Notes: generated by a model not told the origin, from the letters alone. Shown: positions 53,742-63,449, numbered from the stretch's first letter. The stretch is DNA of 64,000 nt from an archaeon (GCA_024399275.1 JAKSHS010000002.1:1-64000); one strand, 5' to 3'. Numbers and translations are program-made.

Positions 53742-54605
53742 CTATTTCTCCTTTTCAATCAGTTTGACACTTTCGCCGGTGACAGTAACAGGAATAGGAA
53801 CCATTGCTTCGATAAGTTCAACGGTAATTTCCTCCTTTTCCTTGTCAATTTTGAACACTCTAGCTTTTTCACCCTTGAAAGGCCCATTGATTAGCTCGAC
53901 AATATCTCCCTCTGCAATTCCGATAACCGGTGATAGTGGTGTGAGGTAATGCTCTATTTCGTTAACATTTGTCTCTCCATCTACGAAAGATCTAGCTTTT
54001 TTGATACCTTTGGTTTTTTCACGCATTCGGTCTGTGTTCATCCCTTCGACAAAAACATATCCATTGAGGCCTGCCGGACATAGAACAGAATATACGTCGT
54101 GGCGCTTGCATTCGTCCTCTGTGAATGTACTGTTATCGACGGCATAAAAGTCATTTTCATATTTGGATTCTTTCTTAAAAACATTGTATAGACTTTTCGC
54201 AACGTCTTTTTCTTGGCCGATTCTTGTTTTGAGAGCTACTATTGAAGAAGTTGCAACTGCGGAATAGGACATCTCCCGAACGTTTTCGTTTGAAGAAATG
54301 GCGAGGTGTACTGTAACTTTATCATCGTATCGAGCGCCTTTAGGACAGGTTAGTTTGAGCGTAAGCTTGGATTCCCGCGTAACAAGTGGCTGGAATTCTC
54401 CAGTTTGTTTTCCGGTGTAGTTGTCCCAACTATCGCCGTTACTGTTTATCTCGACATCCCAACTTGGTGCATCTATAGGATCCATTACGACGGAAACTTT
54501 AACACTTGAAATAGGTAAATCTTCACCGGCAGAGATATCCCAAGAAAAGGAGCTCCCTGCGGTAAGAGATCTCACGTCAACGTTTTCTGCGGTAACAAGT
54601 GACAT
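53742..54605 (-). CDS. spt5: Transcription elongation factor Spt5 with an extra N-terminal domain
   Basis: A 287-residue protein, about twice the usual archaeal length of some 150. The C-terminal part is standard: an NGN domain from about residue 118 ('SSIVALKTRIGQEKDVAKSL', 'LNGYVFVEG') and a KOW motif ('GDIVELINGPFKGEKARV'). The first 115 residues form an acidic, beta-rich segment ('LTLKLTCPKGARYDDKVTVHL', split) that resembles Ig-like NEW3/CARDB domains. The ATG at 54605 follows GGGAGAT; an earlier ATG at 54620 lacks a site. Spt5 with Spt4 raises RNA polymerase processivity and links to ribosomes. The added domain's role is unknown. Confidence 0.9.
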   Translation of the reverse strand: MSLVTAENVDVRSLTAGSSFSWDISAGEDLPISSVKVSVVMDPIDAPSWDVEINSNGDSWDNYTGKQTGEFQPLVTRESKLTLKLTCPKGARYDDKVTVHLAISSNENVREMSYSAVATSSIVALKTRIGQEKDVAKSLYNVFKKESKYENDFYAVDNSTFTEDECKRHDVYSVLCPAGLNGYVFVEGMNTDRMREKTKGIKKARSFVDGETNVNEIEHYLTPLSPVIGIAEGDIVELINGPFKGEKARVFKIDKEKEEITVELIEAMVPIPVTVTGESVKLIEKEK

Positions 54606-54619
54606 TAGTATATCTCCCA

Positions 54620-54847
54620 CTAGGTACTAGGTACTAAAAGTCCGGTAAGCAACATAATAGTGAAGCCCAACGCGCCTAATGCTATGATGCCGACGCCTGT
54701 AAGCACAATAATTTTATAGTATTCTTCGGACGTAGGAGTGCGGACCATCTTGAGGACTCTTCCATACTTTTCATTCCCAGTGCCACGAAACGTAGACTCG
54801 ATCCCTTGATACTCCAGCGCCCTGGATATTCTCTCGCTTATGACCAT
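54620..54847 (-). CDS. secE: Preprotein translocase subunit SecE/Sec61-gamma
   Basis: A 75-residue protein with a cytoplasmic amphipathic helix ('YGRVLKMVRTPTSEEYYKII') and one membrane helix ('VLTGVGIIALGALGFTIMLL'), the Sec61-gamma layout. It is the first gene of the secE-spt5-rpl11 operon, an order conserved in archaea. It is somewhat longer at the N-terminus than typical forms of about 60 residues. Confidence 0.92.
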   Translation of the reverse strand: MVISERISRALEYQGIESTFRGTGNEKYGRVLKMVRTPTSEEYYKIIVLTGVGIIALGALGFTIMLLTGLLVPST

Positions 54848-54886
54848 TCCTAATACCCCAGCCGTTCATCTGCAAATCAGCCTAAC

Positions 54887-54918
54887 GGTGCCACTTATGC
54901 AGCGACAGTGAAGGCACC
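54887..54918 (-). promoter_or_regulatory. Leader hairpin upstream of secE
   Basis: On the minus strand GGTGCC, a 20-base loop and GGCACC lie in a G+C-rich leader of about 70 bases between an A+T-rich promoter-like stretch (about 54937-54950) and the secE start. A structural role in the leader is possible; nothing more can be said. Confidence 0.3.
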
Positions 54919-55074
54919 CCGTACTCTATGTAGATTTTTTAAATCTTTCTATTGATAAGTCCTATGAAATGCATTTAAGTTACTTTCTTAGATGGCGATT
55001 ATGACGGTTTTTATTCTAAATAGCGTTAAATATGGGTCGTACATTTGAAAGCATTCACGCAATGGGGTGGTCGC

Positions 55075-55239
55075 ATGGAAGATCTGTTGTGTAATGTTGA
55101 AATCGCCAAAGAAAATAACGAGTATGTGGCAATTGTGCACAGTGACCTTAATGGTAAGAGAATATACAGATCTCAGTCTTCTGAAGATGTTCTTGAACAG
55201 CTTATGTTGGATCTTCAGGATGAGTTTGAGTCTATGTGA
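55075..55239 (+). CDS. Small acidic protein of unknown function
   Basis: A 54-codon gene: ATG at 55075 with GGGGTGGT just upstream. The protein alternates beta and helix ('EIAKENNEYVAIVHSDLNGK', 'SEDVLEQLMLDLQDEFES') and may be a small alpha/beta fold. I do not recognise it. It sits 14 bases before UPF0147 and is probably cotranscribed, which supports it being real. Confidence 0.55.
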   Translation: MEDLLCNVEIAKENNEYVAIVHSDLNGKRIYRSQSSEDVLEQLMLDLQDEFESM

Positions 55240-55253
55240 GGAGTGCCGGTAAC

Positions 55254-55532
55254 ATGACGTCGATTGATGCAAAGTTGGCACGGATATCAAGTGAACTGAA
55301 GGCACATATAGCTGACGATAGTGGGGTTCCGAAGAATATCAGAAGGGGGGCGGTAGATGCTATCAATCTTTTAGTTAATAGTAATAAATCCTTAGATCTT
55401 CGCATATCTAGCGCCATTAATATACTAGCGGATCTCTCGGACGATACCAACCTTCCCATGGAGTCCTGGAGCATTATAATGCATATTCTTTCGGATCTCG
55501 AAATTACACTCAAAGAGGTTACGCACTCTTAA
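55254..55532 (+). CDS. UPF0147 family protein
   Basis: A 92-residue helical protein of the archaeal UPF0147 family, with 'VPKNIRRGAVDAINLL', 'DLRISSAINILADLSDDTNLP' (split) and 'WSIIMHILSDLE'. No function is known. The ATG at 55254 follows GAGGAG. It pairs with the small upstream gene. Confidence 0.88.
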   Translation: MTSIDAKLARISSELKAHIADDSGVPKNIRRGAVDAINLLVNSNKSLDLRISSAINILADLSDDTNLPMESWSIIMHILSDLEITLKEVTHS

Positions 55533-55570
55533 GGTTGGGTTTTTTGCCCTGATTTCGTTTAGGGTAGGAG

Positions 55571-56551
55571 CTACTCCCACTCTATTGTAGCGCATGGCTT
55601 GGGGGAGAGATCGTAGAGGACACGATTTACACCCGAGACTTCACTTAAGATGCGTTTGGTTATACGTTTAAGAATAACCCATGGGATTTCCTCAATTTCT
55701 GCGGACATAGCGTCTTTTGTGTTAACTGCACGTATGATGACTGGCCAGTCCCATAGACGTTGGTTGTTGTGAACACCGGTGGATCTATAGTCTGGTATTA
55801 TTGTAAAATATTGCCAAACCTTGTTCTGAAGCCCACTTTTCATAAATTCTTCTCTGAGTATTGCATCTGATTCTCTGACTGCTTCTAGACGGTCACGTGT
55901 GATTGCACCTGTACATCTTATACCAAGCCCTGGTCCAGGAAATGGTTGACGATAGATTACAGCATCTGGAAGTCCGAGTTCCTTACCTACTATACGTACT
56001 TCGTCCTTGAAAAGAAATTTTATAGGTTCAATAAGCTCGAGCCCGAGGTCTTCGGACAATCCTCCGACATTATGATGTGTTTTGATTCCATGACTTTCGA
56101 TAACGTCTGGGTAAATAGTACCTTGCCCAAGAAATTTGGCATCTTTAATTTTACGTGCTTCCTCTTCAAAAATGTGGGAGAATTCTACACCAATAATTTT
56201 TCTTTTTTTCTCAGGATCTGATATACCTTCAAGCTTATCGAGGAAACGATCTGTGGCATTTATATGAATGAGATTGGTCCCCATTACATCATGAAAGGTT
56301 TTGATGACTTGTTCGGATTCATTCTTGCGTAGTAGTCCATGGTCGACATGTATACATGTAAGATTTTTTCCAATTGCTTTTGAGAGCAGTGCTGCAACAA
56401 CAAATGAATCTACTCCTCCGGAAAGCGCAGTGACGACCTTTCCATCGCCTATTTTAGAGCGAAGCAAAGGTATCTGTTCGCTGATGAAAGACCTTGCAAG
56501 GTTAGGTGTTGTTATGTGCTTCATCGATATAGGACGTGTGTCGTTATTCAT
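55571..56551 (-). CDS. guaAb: GMP synthase subunit B (ATP pyrophosphatase)
   Basis: A 326-residue ATP-PPase/dimerisation part of GMP synthase, with 'VVTALSGGVDSFVVAALL' (PP-loop), 'CIHVDHGLLRKNE', 'LGQGTIYPDVIES', 'RQPFPGPGLGIRC' and 'ATIEWE' at the C-terminus. In archaea the glutaminase is a separate GuaAa protein, not present here. It makes GMP from XMP. The start could be the ATG at 56551 or an internal ATG nine codons later. purE lies 37 bases upstream. Confidence 0.96.
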   Translation of the reverse strand: MNNDTRPISMKHITTPNLARSFISEQIPLLRSKIGDGKVVTALSGGVDSFVVAALLSKAIGKNLTCIHVDHGLLRKNESEQVIKTFHDVMGTNLIHINATDRFLDKLEGISDPEKKRKIIGVEFSHIFEEEARKIKDAKFLGQGTIYPDVIESHGIKTHHNVGGLSEDLGLELIEPIKFLFKDEVRIVGKELGLPDAVIYRQPFPGPGLGIRCTGAITRDRLEAVRESDAILREEFMKSGLQNKVWQYFTIIPDYRSTGVHNNQRLWDWPVIIRAVNTKDAMSAEIEEIPWVILKRITKRILSEVSGVNRVLYDLSPKPCATIEWE

Positions 56552-56588
56552 CTTTGTCTCCTTTATTTTGCTTTGTATTTTGAGAATT

Positions 56589-57068
56589 TTAAGGTTTATA
56601 GTCTTTCGAAAATGACTTTGAATCTTTGACTGCTTTTTCTATCATTTTGTCTCTGTACATTTGAAGTTGTTTTTGAAGATTTTTGTTATTGATTCCGAGA
56701 ATTTCCACGGAAAGAAGTGCCGCGTTATCGCCTCTGTCTAGCCCGACACATGCTGTGGGAATACCAGAAGGCATTTGCACAATTGATAGAATGGCGTCTA
56801 ATGTCATCTTTCCGGAAACTGGAACACCTATGACAGGCTTTGTTGTTAGTGATGCAATAACGCCAGGGAGGGCTGCAGCCATGCCAGCGATACCTATGAA
56901 TATGTCGGCGTCCGACTCAGCTATTAATTCCCGTAACATAGTGGGCGTTCTGTGGGCAGACGCTATTCGGACATCGTATGTAACACCAAACTCCTCGAGG
57001 ATGCTAACGGCTTTCTGGGCTATCGGAATATCTGTCCCGCTTCCTACTACAATCAAGACCTTTGACAC
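56589..57068 (-). CDS. purE: N5-carboxyaminoimidazole ribonucleotide mutase / AIR carboxylase
   Basis: A 159-residue PurE with 'VLIVVGSGTDIPIAQKAV', 'RIASAHRTPTML' (active-site His), 'IGIAGMAAALPGVIAS', 'PVIGVPVSG' and 'ACVGLDRGDNAALLS'. It acts in purine synthesis upstream of GuaAb. The GTG at 57068 is chosen because a TATA box (about 57102-57091) is centred about 28 bases before it, implying a leaderless mRNA; a GTG five codons earlier is possible. Confidence 0.93.
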   Translation of the reverse strand: MSKVLIVVGSGTDIPIAQKAVSILEEFGVTYDVRIASAHRTPTMLRELIAESDADIFIGIAGMAAALPGVIASLTTKPVIGVPVSGKMTLDAILSIVQMPSGIPTACVGLDRGDNAALLSVEILGINNKNLQKQLQMYRDKMIEKAVKDSKSFSKDYKP

Positions 57069-57497
57069 CGCCGGCCAGCACACTTATTCTATATAAAACT
57101 ATATCACTAGAAATCGTTATTAGCGTAGAATTTTGCTTAAGGGTGTTTGTTTGATGTTGGTATACAACTCTTGATTCTTACCACATATAGCTGAGAACAT
57201 TTCGCGTTACGTTGACAATATTTGTTTATAAATTCTGGATACGGAGTGATGGAATACTTTGGCTCAATGAAATAGGATCTGTTTTGTTATGTACTCAACA
57301 ATAATCCTAAAAATCACTTAAATGACGTGCTTGGAATGAACTGAGATGCAGTCGTGGTAGATGGGCCTTTGACAGAATACTGATTTCGTTAGTAATATAT
57401 ACTAACAAAGATATTGGATATAAATGTAGCCAAATCTATATATAGCACATGGCCCGCCTAGGCGAGAATTTGTTGCGTAAAAGAAGTGGGGTCCAGG
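57069..57497. other. Divergent intergenic region between purE and gar1-tfb
   Basis: About 430 bases. It holds the purE TATA box at about 57091-57102, the gar1 TATA box (TCTATATATAGC region, 57436-57446) and a CGCCTAGGCG palindrome at 57455-57464. The centre shows no gene. Confidence 0.5.
57455..57464. promoter_or_regulatory. CGCCTAGGCG palindrome in the gar1-tfb promoter
   Basis: A perfect ten-base palindrome between the TATA box (centre about 57441) and the predicted start site (about 57467). A protein bound here would block initiation, so it is a candidate operator for the gene pair encoding Gar1 and TFB. Confidence 0.4.
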
Positions 57498-57758
57498 ATG
57501 AGATATTTAGGTACTGTTGAAGCTGTTTTGGGAGAGAAGAGGTTTGTCGTTCGGTCTGATTCTCTGGTGCCTGAAGTTAATGATTTTGTATATGGCGCTA
57601 GGAACAACAAGATCGGTTTAGTTAGACGAATCTTTGGCCCTGTCGAATGTCCTTATATTGTTGTCGTTAGTGGGGAGTCTGTATTGGCTGATATTGTAGG
57701 TAAAAAGGTTTACTGTGGGGGGAATTTTAGAAATGGTAACAGAAAGAGAAGAAGTTAA
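57498..57758 (+). CDS. gar1: H/ACA RNP protein Gar1
   Basis: An 86-residue beta-barrel protein of the archaeal Gar1 family ('[20 protein letters not shown]', '[26 protein letters not shown]', split) that joins Cbf5 in RNA-guided pseudouridylation. The ATG at 57498 is nearest to the GGGGTCCAGG ribosome region. The last 26 bases overlap tfb, an arrangement common in archaea. Confidence 0.88.
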   Translation: MRYLGTVEAVLGEKRFVVRSDSLVPEVNDFVYGARNNKIGLVRRIFGPVECPYIVVVSGESVLADIVGKKVYCGGNFRNGNRKRRS

Positions 57759-58656
57759 CAGGTGTCCAGAATGCGGAAGTAAACATCTTGTCCGTAATTA
57801 CGAGAGGGGAGAGCTCACGTGTGAGAAATGCGGACTTGTTTTGGACGATCAATTTATTGACCAGGGTCCTGAGTGGAGGGCATTTGATATTGAGCAAGGG
57901 GAGAAACGGGCGCGTACTGGTGCACCTATGACATGGACGATTCACGATAAGGGCCTCTCTACGGAAATTTCATGGAAGAATAAAGATAGTTACGGGAAAA
58001 GTATTCCTACCAGAAACAGGGCACAGCTTTACAGACTTAGGAAGTGGCAGAGAAGAATTAGAGTTTCTAATGCAACTGAGAGAAATCTTGCGTTTGCGCT
58101 ATCTGAGCTTGATAGAATGGCGTCTGCTATGGGCTTACCTAGGAATGTTAGGGAAACTGCAGCTATGATTTATCGAAGAGCCGTTAATAAAAATCTGATA
58201 AGAGGGAGATCAATCGAAGGCGTAGTTGCTGCGTCACTTTATGCTGCATGTAGGCAGTGTGGAGTGCCAAGAACACTTGATGAAGTTGCTGGCTCGAGTC
58301 GTGTTGGAAGAAAAGAGATTGGGAGAACTTATCGCTTTATGACAAGGGAACTTAAGCTTAAATTGATGCCTACTAGGCCACAGGATTATGTGCAGAGGTT
58401 TTGCTCAGAGCTTAAGCTTACGGGAGAGGTCCAGAGCAAGGCGACAGACATATTGAAGGATGCATCTGAGAAAGAGCTTACATCTGGAAGAGGACCGACG
58501 GGTGTTGCTGCTGCAGCAATTTATATTTCATCAATATTGTGTAATGAGAGAAGGACACAGAGAGAAGTTGCCGATGTGACAGGGGTGACGGAGGTTACCA
58601 TTAGAAACAGATACAAAGAGCTTACTGAGAAGCTCGGTATAGAAATTCAGCTTTGA
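57733..58656 (+). CDS. tfb: Transcription initiation factor B (TFB)
   Basis: A 307-residue TFIIB homologue. The zinc ribbon is 'RCPECGSKH...[10 protein letters not shown]', the B-finger/reader region has 'GPEWRAFD', and two cyclin repeats follow, the second from about residue 220 with '[18 protein letters not shown]' and '[20 protein letters not shown]' (helix-turn-helix that reads the BRE). The ATG at 57733 lies inside gar1, so translation is coupled. Confidence 0.96.
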   Translation: MVTEREEVNRCPECGSKHLVRNYERGELTCEKCGLVLDDQFIDQGPEWRAFDIEQGEKRARTGAPMTWTIHDKGLSTEISWKNKDSYGKSIPTRNRAQLYRLRKWQRRIRVSNATERNLAFALSELDRMASAMGLPRNVRETAAMIYRRAVNKNLIRGRSIEGVVAASLYAACRQCGVPRTLDEVAGSSRVGRKEIGRTYRFMTRELKLKLMPTRPQDYVQRFCSELKLTGEVQSKATDILKDASEKELTSGRGPTGVAAAAIYISSILCNERRTQREVADVTGVTEVTIRNRYKELTEKLGIEIQL

Positions 58657-58762
58657 GCTGTCGGGGGTTTATAACATCCGTATACTTATGTGCCAGCCGC
58701 CTAGTTGTGTGTTTCCTAGGTGTGCTACCCTCACTTTCGAAAACTGATTTTGGGAGAAGTTG

Positions 58763-59812
58763 TCAGGGCTTTATCCATTTAAATTCCACATATTTGACTG
58801 TGCTTCCAACTTCGCAAAATAAAAATTTTTTCTTTACACCGCCGGAAAGTCTTACTGCTCTAGATATTTCTGGCCACATAGTTTTGCTGGAGGCATTGAC
58901 TGCGTGGATGAGATATTTGGCATGACAATTATCTGGGGATTCATCGTAGGCTCTAAAGTGAGTTCCGTATTTGAAGCCAGTTTTTACTACTAAACCTCTT
59001 TTTTTTGCGTCTGAGTAAGCTTTCATTCTGAGATCGAATTCGTCTTGGGTGTGTTTTCCAAATTCTAAAAGTTTATTCAATTTTATTTCTTCGCCTTTGG
59101 CTGAAGAGAGGACTGAGAATTCTCCTTTTCCTAGTAAGTAGCATGCTTCAATTATCGATAATTGAAGAACGTTTCCAATCATTTTACCATAAAAGCCATT
59201 CTTTCTTAATAATTCAGAACTAAGTAAGTCAAATATGAATATACGATCCTTGATTAGGTAGCCTGTCATTTTTGACATTTTTTCTGGAAAAATTGAGCCT
59301 GTAGGGTTTATGTTTGACATTATGTAGTAAGTTATATCCCCTTCTTCGTCTACGACTCCGTAAAGTAGTGCTTTCCCTTTACTCTCAGTTTCAGAAATTT
59401 CTTCAGTGTAAGTAGAAATGTTGAATGCCATTCTTTCAGAGACGGCTCTGACCATGTAAATGGGGCGAGAGTTACTGAGTGTCATGCCACGCGGAAATAC
59501 AGACATGTCAAATGTTCCACTTTCTATTCTGACTACAAATCCTCTAGACCTTATATCTCTATATACCATATATTTAACATCGAAATCATTTATTGCTGAT
59601 GCAGAATAGTTAAAAAGATTTTCGAAACTCATTTCTTTGCCCATATGCGTTACGATGAGTCTTTGACACTCACATAGATATGCGGCCTCGGCAAGATCTA
59701 GCTCAAGGGCGCCGCCTTTCATAGGATAACCGTAATTGCCCTTATTGTAAAGTTGGCTGCTTTCTTTTTGATCTTTAATGTACACCGAATCTTCAACAAG
59801 TTCGCCTGACAT
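58763..59812 (-). CDS. endA: tRNA-splicing endonuclease EndA, two-repeat form
   Basis: A 349-residue protein with two tandem EndA repeats, so it should work as an alpha2 dimer (Archaeoglobus/Thermoplasma type). The C-terminal repeat keeps the catalytic region 'TGFKYGTHFRAYDES' and 'CHAKYLIHAV' (Tyr, His, Lys). The N-terminal repeat ('RSRGFVVRIESG', 'RPIYMVRAV') has lost it and is structural. It cuts bulge-helix-bulge introns such as the one in tRNA-Met at 1919-1950. Confidence 0.94.
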   Translation of the reverse strand: MSGELVEDSVYIKDQKESSQLYNKGNYGYPMKGGALELDLAEAAYLCECQRLIVTHMGKEMSFENLFNYSASAINDFDVKYMVYRDIRSRGFVVRIESGTFDMSVFPRGMTLSNSRPIYMVRAVSERMAFNISTYTEEISETESKGKALLYGVVDEEGDITYYIMSNINPTGSIFPEKMSKMTGYLIKDRIFIFDLLSSELLRKNGFYGKMIGNVLQLSIIEACYLLGKGEFSVLSSAKGEEIKLNKLLEFGKHTQDEFDLRMKAYSDAKKRGLVVKTGFKYGTHFRAYDESPDNCHAKYLIHAVNASSKTMWPEISRAVRLSGGVKKKFLFCEVGSTVKYVEFKWIKP

Positions 59813-60268
59813 TGAGGGCGGTGATGCTTAGGAATCATATTTATCAATTATGAGTGTTTGCTGCTTTTGCATGTATGGATGTTTATAATTTCATGGGAGG
59901 TATAGATATGTGTAGTAAGGCGGGGTAGGTTTGGGTAAAACTAATAGTAAATATTAAATAGAAGCTTAAACTAATATATCTGCATTAGTCGAGATAGTAT
60001 GACTAGTTACTAAAAGAGATAATTTTAAAGTGAGGTAGATGTGGATTGAGGTTAGGGCACGAAATATGTACAGAAAGATTTGGTAGTGAAATTTTGGGGC
60101 TGTCAGGATTTAATTTGTGTTAGAAGTTGAGGCATATTGGTGAGGCTAGACGTGACTGTTGAACGATGAAAATTTGAAGATTTGACCTTGTTGCCTTGCT
60201 GGTTGGTATCTATAAGAACGTCGTAAAGAAGATTGTATAAAAAGAAGTGGACGAAGAGGTGAAAAGTG
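59813..60268. other. Divergent intergenic region between endA and cdc48
   Basis: About 455 A+T-rich bases. A TATA-like TGTATAAAAAG at about 60234-60244 and the GAGGTGA ribosome site serve cdc48. No RNA gene or repeat was recognised. Confidence 0.45.
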
Positions 60269-62422
60269 ATGAACAGCGATAAACCATTGAAAGTTTTGGA
60301 ACTTAAGCCTGGAGATGCAGGTAAAGGGGTGGCGAGAGTTGATCCAGAGTTGATGGCAATTCTTGGATTGAGAATGGGAGATATTGTGCAAGTAGATGGT
60401 ACAAAGAGAACCGTAGTGAGAGTGCTCCAAGGTGGCCCTGAGGATGCAAATAGAGGGGTTATTAGAATGGATGGCTCCACTAGACGTAATGCGGGAGCTG
60501 GTATCGATGATCGTGTTGGTATTAAAAAAGTTATGGCAAAAAATGCTGACAAGATTACGTTTTCACCGACAGAACAGCTTAGACTTCGTGGAGGAGAAGA
60601 ATATTTAAGACAGATTATGGAGGGACGTGTTTTTTCCAAAGGGGATGTTATCACGCTTTCGGTGATGGGAAACAAAATTGAACTTATCGTTACGTCGTAT
60701 TCTCCATCAGCGGATGCTGTAATAATGTCTAATGGGACACAAGTTAAAATTAACGATAAACCTGCTACAGATACATGCGACGTCCCAAAAGTCTCATATG
60801 ATGATGTTGGGGGACTTAGTGAAGAAGTTAAAAAAATTAGAGAAATGATAGAGTTGCCGTTAAGACATCCAGAGTTGTTTAAAAGATTGGGTGTGGAAGC
60901 CCCCAAAGGGGTACTTCTTCATGGGCCACCAGGTACAGGGAAGACAATGCTTGCTAAGGCGGTAGCAGGTGAGACTAGTAGTAATTTTACATACATTGGC
61001 GGGCCTGAGATAATGAGTAAATTTTATGGAGAATCTGAGGGGAAGCTTAGAGAAATATTTAAAGAAGCAGAAGAAAATTCTCCGAGTATCATTTTTATTG
61101 ATGAAATTGATTCGATTGCGCCGAAAAGAGATGAGGTTTCTGGAGAAGAAGAAAGGCGTGTGGTGGCCCAATTATTAGCACTTATGGATGGATTAAAATC
61201 AAGGGGGAAGGTTGTTGTTATAGGTGCGACTAATAGACCAAATTCCATAGATGAGGCTCTCAGAAGACCTGGAAGGTTTGATAGAGAGATTGAGATTCGT
61301 ATTCCTGATAGAAATGGAAGATACGAAATTTTACAAATTCATACGAGAGGCATGCCACTGTCTGGCGATGTGAATCTTGGAAAGCTTGCAGATAAAACGC
61401 ATGGGTATGCAGGTGCAGATATTTCTGCACTTACCAAAGAAGCCGCAATGGCAGCACTTCGTAGGATATTACCTGAAATTGATCTTGAAGCGGAAGAGAT
61501 TCCGGTTGACGTTCTTAGTAAAATACAGGTTAATGAGGGAGATTTTCGTGATGCACTGAAAGATCTACAGCCTTCAACTATGAGAGAGGTACTTGTTGAA
61601 AAACCAAACGTTAGGTGGAGTGACATAGGTGCTCTTGAAGATGTGAAACAGGAATTGAAAGAAGCTGTGGAATGGCCTCTCAAGTATGCAAAAATTTTTG
61701 AACATATGAAGGCCAGACCTCCAAAAGGCATTCTTCTTTATGGGCCACCAGGTACAGGGAAGACAATGCTTGCTAAGGCGGTAGCTACTGAATCGGAGGC
61801 GAATTTTATATCTGTTAAAGGTCCAGAATTTTTAAGTAAATGGGTGGGAGAGTCTGAAAGAGCAGTAAGGGAAATATTCAGAAAAGCGAGGCAGGCTTCG
61901 CCATGTGTAATATTTATGGACGAAATTGATTCGATTGCTCCTGAAAGGGGAATGGGAGGAGATAATAATGTTACTGAGAGAATTATATCTCAAATGCTTA
62001 CGGAAATGGATGGTTTAGAGGCTTTGAATAATGTCATTATAATTGCCGCAACTAATAGACCTGACATTATGGACCCTGCGCTACTAAGACCTGGAAGATT
62101 TGATAAGAGCATTTATATTGGGCCTCCAGACAAGGAGTCTAGAGAGAAGATTTTTAAGATTCATATATCGGATAAGCCACTGTCTGATGATGTGAATATT
62201 TCGGAGCTCGCGGATAAAACAGAGGGCTGTACAGGTGCGGATATTGCGGCGATATGTAATGAGGCTGTGATGAGTGCGGTTAGGGGCCTTGTAAAATCTG
62301 GTGTTCATAGCGAGATTAATCAGTGCAAAGTCAGAATGGAAGATTTTGTTACATCTATTACGAAAATGAATCCTGATGCGAGAAAGAAAGTAAGGTCGGT
62401 AGTGGATCCTAACATTGCTTAG
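60269..62422 (+). CDS. AAA+ ATPase of the Cdc48/VAT/p97 family
   Basis: A 717-residue protein. The N-terminal double-psi barrel and four-stranded domain (about 1-185) resemble VAT; D1 and D2 AAA domains each have Walker A 'GPPGTGKT', Walker B '[12 protein letters not shown]' and '[12 protein letters not shown]', and arginine fingers in 'RRPGRFD' and 'LRPGRFD'. It unfolds proteins for degradation by the proteasome. The ATG at 60269 has GAGGTGA upstream. D1 and D2 share a perfectly identical 46-base DNA block around Walker A. Confidence 0.96.
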   Translation: MNSDKPLKVLELKPGDAGKGVARVDPELMAILGLRMGDIVQVDGTKRTVVRVLQGGPEDANRGVIRMDGSTRRNAGAGIDDRVGIKKVMAKNADKITFSPTEQLRLRGGEEYLRQIMEGRVFSKGDVITLSVMGNKIELIVTSYSPSADAVIMSNGTQVKINDKPATDTCDVPKVSYDDVGGLSEEVKKIREMIELPLRHPELFKRLGVEAPKGVLLHGPPGTGKTMLAKAVAGETSSNFTYIGGPEIMSKFYGESEGKLREIFKEAEENSPSIIFIDEIDSIAPKRDEVSGEEERRVVAQLLALMDGLKSRGKVVVIGATNRPNSIDEALRRPGRFDREIEIRIPDRNGRYEILQIHTRGMPLSGDVNLGKLADKTHGYAGADISALTKEAAMAALRRILPEIDLEAEEIPVDVLSKIQVNEGDFRDALKDLQPSTMREVLVEKPNVRWSDIGALEDVKQELKEAVEWPLKYAKIFEHMKARPPKGILLYGPPGTGKTMLAKAVATESEANFISVKGPEFLSKWVGESERAVREIFRKARQASPCVIFMDEIDSIAPERGMGGDNNVTERIISQMLTEMDGLEALNNVIIIAATNRPDIMDPALLRPGRFDKSIYIGPPDKESREKIFKIHISDKPLSDDVNISELADKTEGCTGADIAAICNEAVMSAVRGLVKSGVHSEINQCKVRMEDFVTSITKMNPDARKKVRSVVDPNIA
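60921..60966 (+). repeat. 46-bp repeat, D1 Walker A copy in cdc48
   Basis: Identical base for base to 61740-61785. The flanking sequence of the two AAA domains diverges strongly. Confidence 0.95.
61740..61785 (+). repeat. 46-bp repeat, D2 Walker A copy in cdc48
   Basis: Identical to 60921-60966, covering the Walker A motif and the following helix. Shared third positions point to gene conversion within the gene. Confidence 0.95.
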
Positions 62423-62501
62423 ATCTGTCTTGACCTTACTAGATCTTATGATCACCTGATTGAAAAACATAGTTTTATAGAAACACAAACATCTCGGAAC
62501 G

Positions 62502-63449
62502 ATGAGTAGAGAAAGTCTTATTAAAACCACAAGATCCATCCTCTCGAAAGGTGGATTCGACATCTCTTCTCTAATGTTACTTCGTAGTGTATGTTTTGAC
62601 ATTGTTGGAAGAAGAGGAGACACTCTGCTTATAATCAAAATTTTGTACAATATAGATGCTTTTTCTAAAGAAAATGCTGAAGAGATGAAAACACTTGCAG
62701 AAATGTTGGACGCATGCCCTATTCTCATTGGGGAGAGGTCTAGCTCTGGATTTCTTGAGCCTGGAATTGTTTACTCGCGATTTAATATTCAGATCGTGTC
62801 AAACGAAACACTAGCAGACCTTATACTCGAAGATTCACCGCCGTTTATATTTGCAGCACCTGGGGGACTGTATGTTAAGTTAGACAATGTTCATCTAAAG
62901 AATGTTAGAGAGGAGGAGGGGATTAGTCTTGGTACTTTAGCAGACATTGCAGGTGTATCTCGTCGTGCTATTCAGATGTACGAAACAGGAATGAGTGCGA
63001 TGATTGATGCTGCTTTAAGATTGGAGGAATTTCTAGATACATCCATTATCAAGGCGATAAATCCTTTTGAATATAAATATGAAAACAAACCAAAATATTA
63101 TGAATTGAGTGGGAATAAGAGGAGCAGTTCAGAAATTTTTAATCAGCTTTTAAATATGGGTTTTTCTGTCACGCCTGTTCTAAGGAGCCCTTTTGAAGCG
63201 CTTACACGGAGTGAAGAAATTATAATACTTACAGGACTTAGTAATGAGGATGAGAAACTTATTCAAAAAGCAATGATTTCGTCTGATATTTCAAGAATTA
63301 CAAGAAAGCATTCCGTCATTATAGTTGAAAAAGAACATGGTTTGGATAATGTCGAGTCCACTGCAATTGTCACTAGAGATGAGCTCAACAGAATGAGTGA
63401 TAAAGACGAACTTACGGACGTTGTTATTTCAAGATGTAAAAAGCAGTAA
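62502..63449 (+). CDS. Archaeal HTH-type transcriptional regulator (XRE helix-turn-helix)
   Basis: A 315-residue member of the conserved archaeal family with an N-terminal sensor-like domain and a central Cro/CI helix-turn-helix ('REEEGISLGTLADIAGVSRRAIQMYETG', split). A C-terminal domain of about 110 residues follows ('LLNMGFSVTPVLRSPFEAL'). It occurs once in most euryarchaea; targets are unknown. It starts 79 bases after cdc48 and may be cotranscribed. Confidence 0.88.
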   Translation: MSRESLIKTTRSILSKGGFDISSLMLLRSVCFDIVGRRGDTLLIIKILYNIDAFSKENAEEMKTLAEMLDACPILIGERSSSGFLEPGIVYSRFNIQIVSNETLADLILEDSPPFIFAAPGGLYVKLDNVHLKNVREEEGISLGTLADIAGVSRRAIQMYETGMSAMIDAALRLEEFLDTSIIKAINPFEYKYENKPKYYELSGNKRSSSEIFNQLLNMGFSVTPVLRSPFEALTRSEEIIILTGLSNEDEKLIQKAMISSDISRITRKHSVIIVEKEHGLDNVESTAIVTRDELNRMSDKDELTDVVISRCKKQ

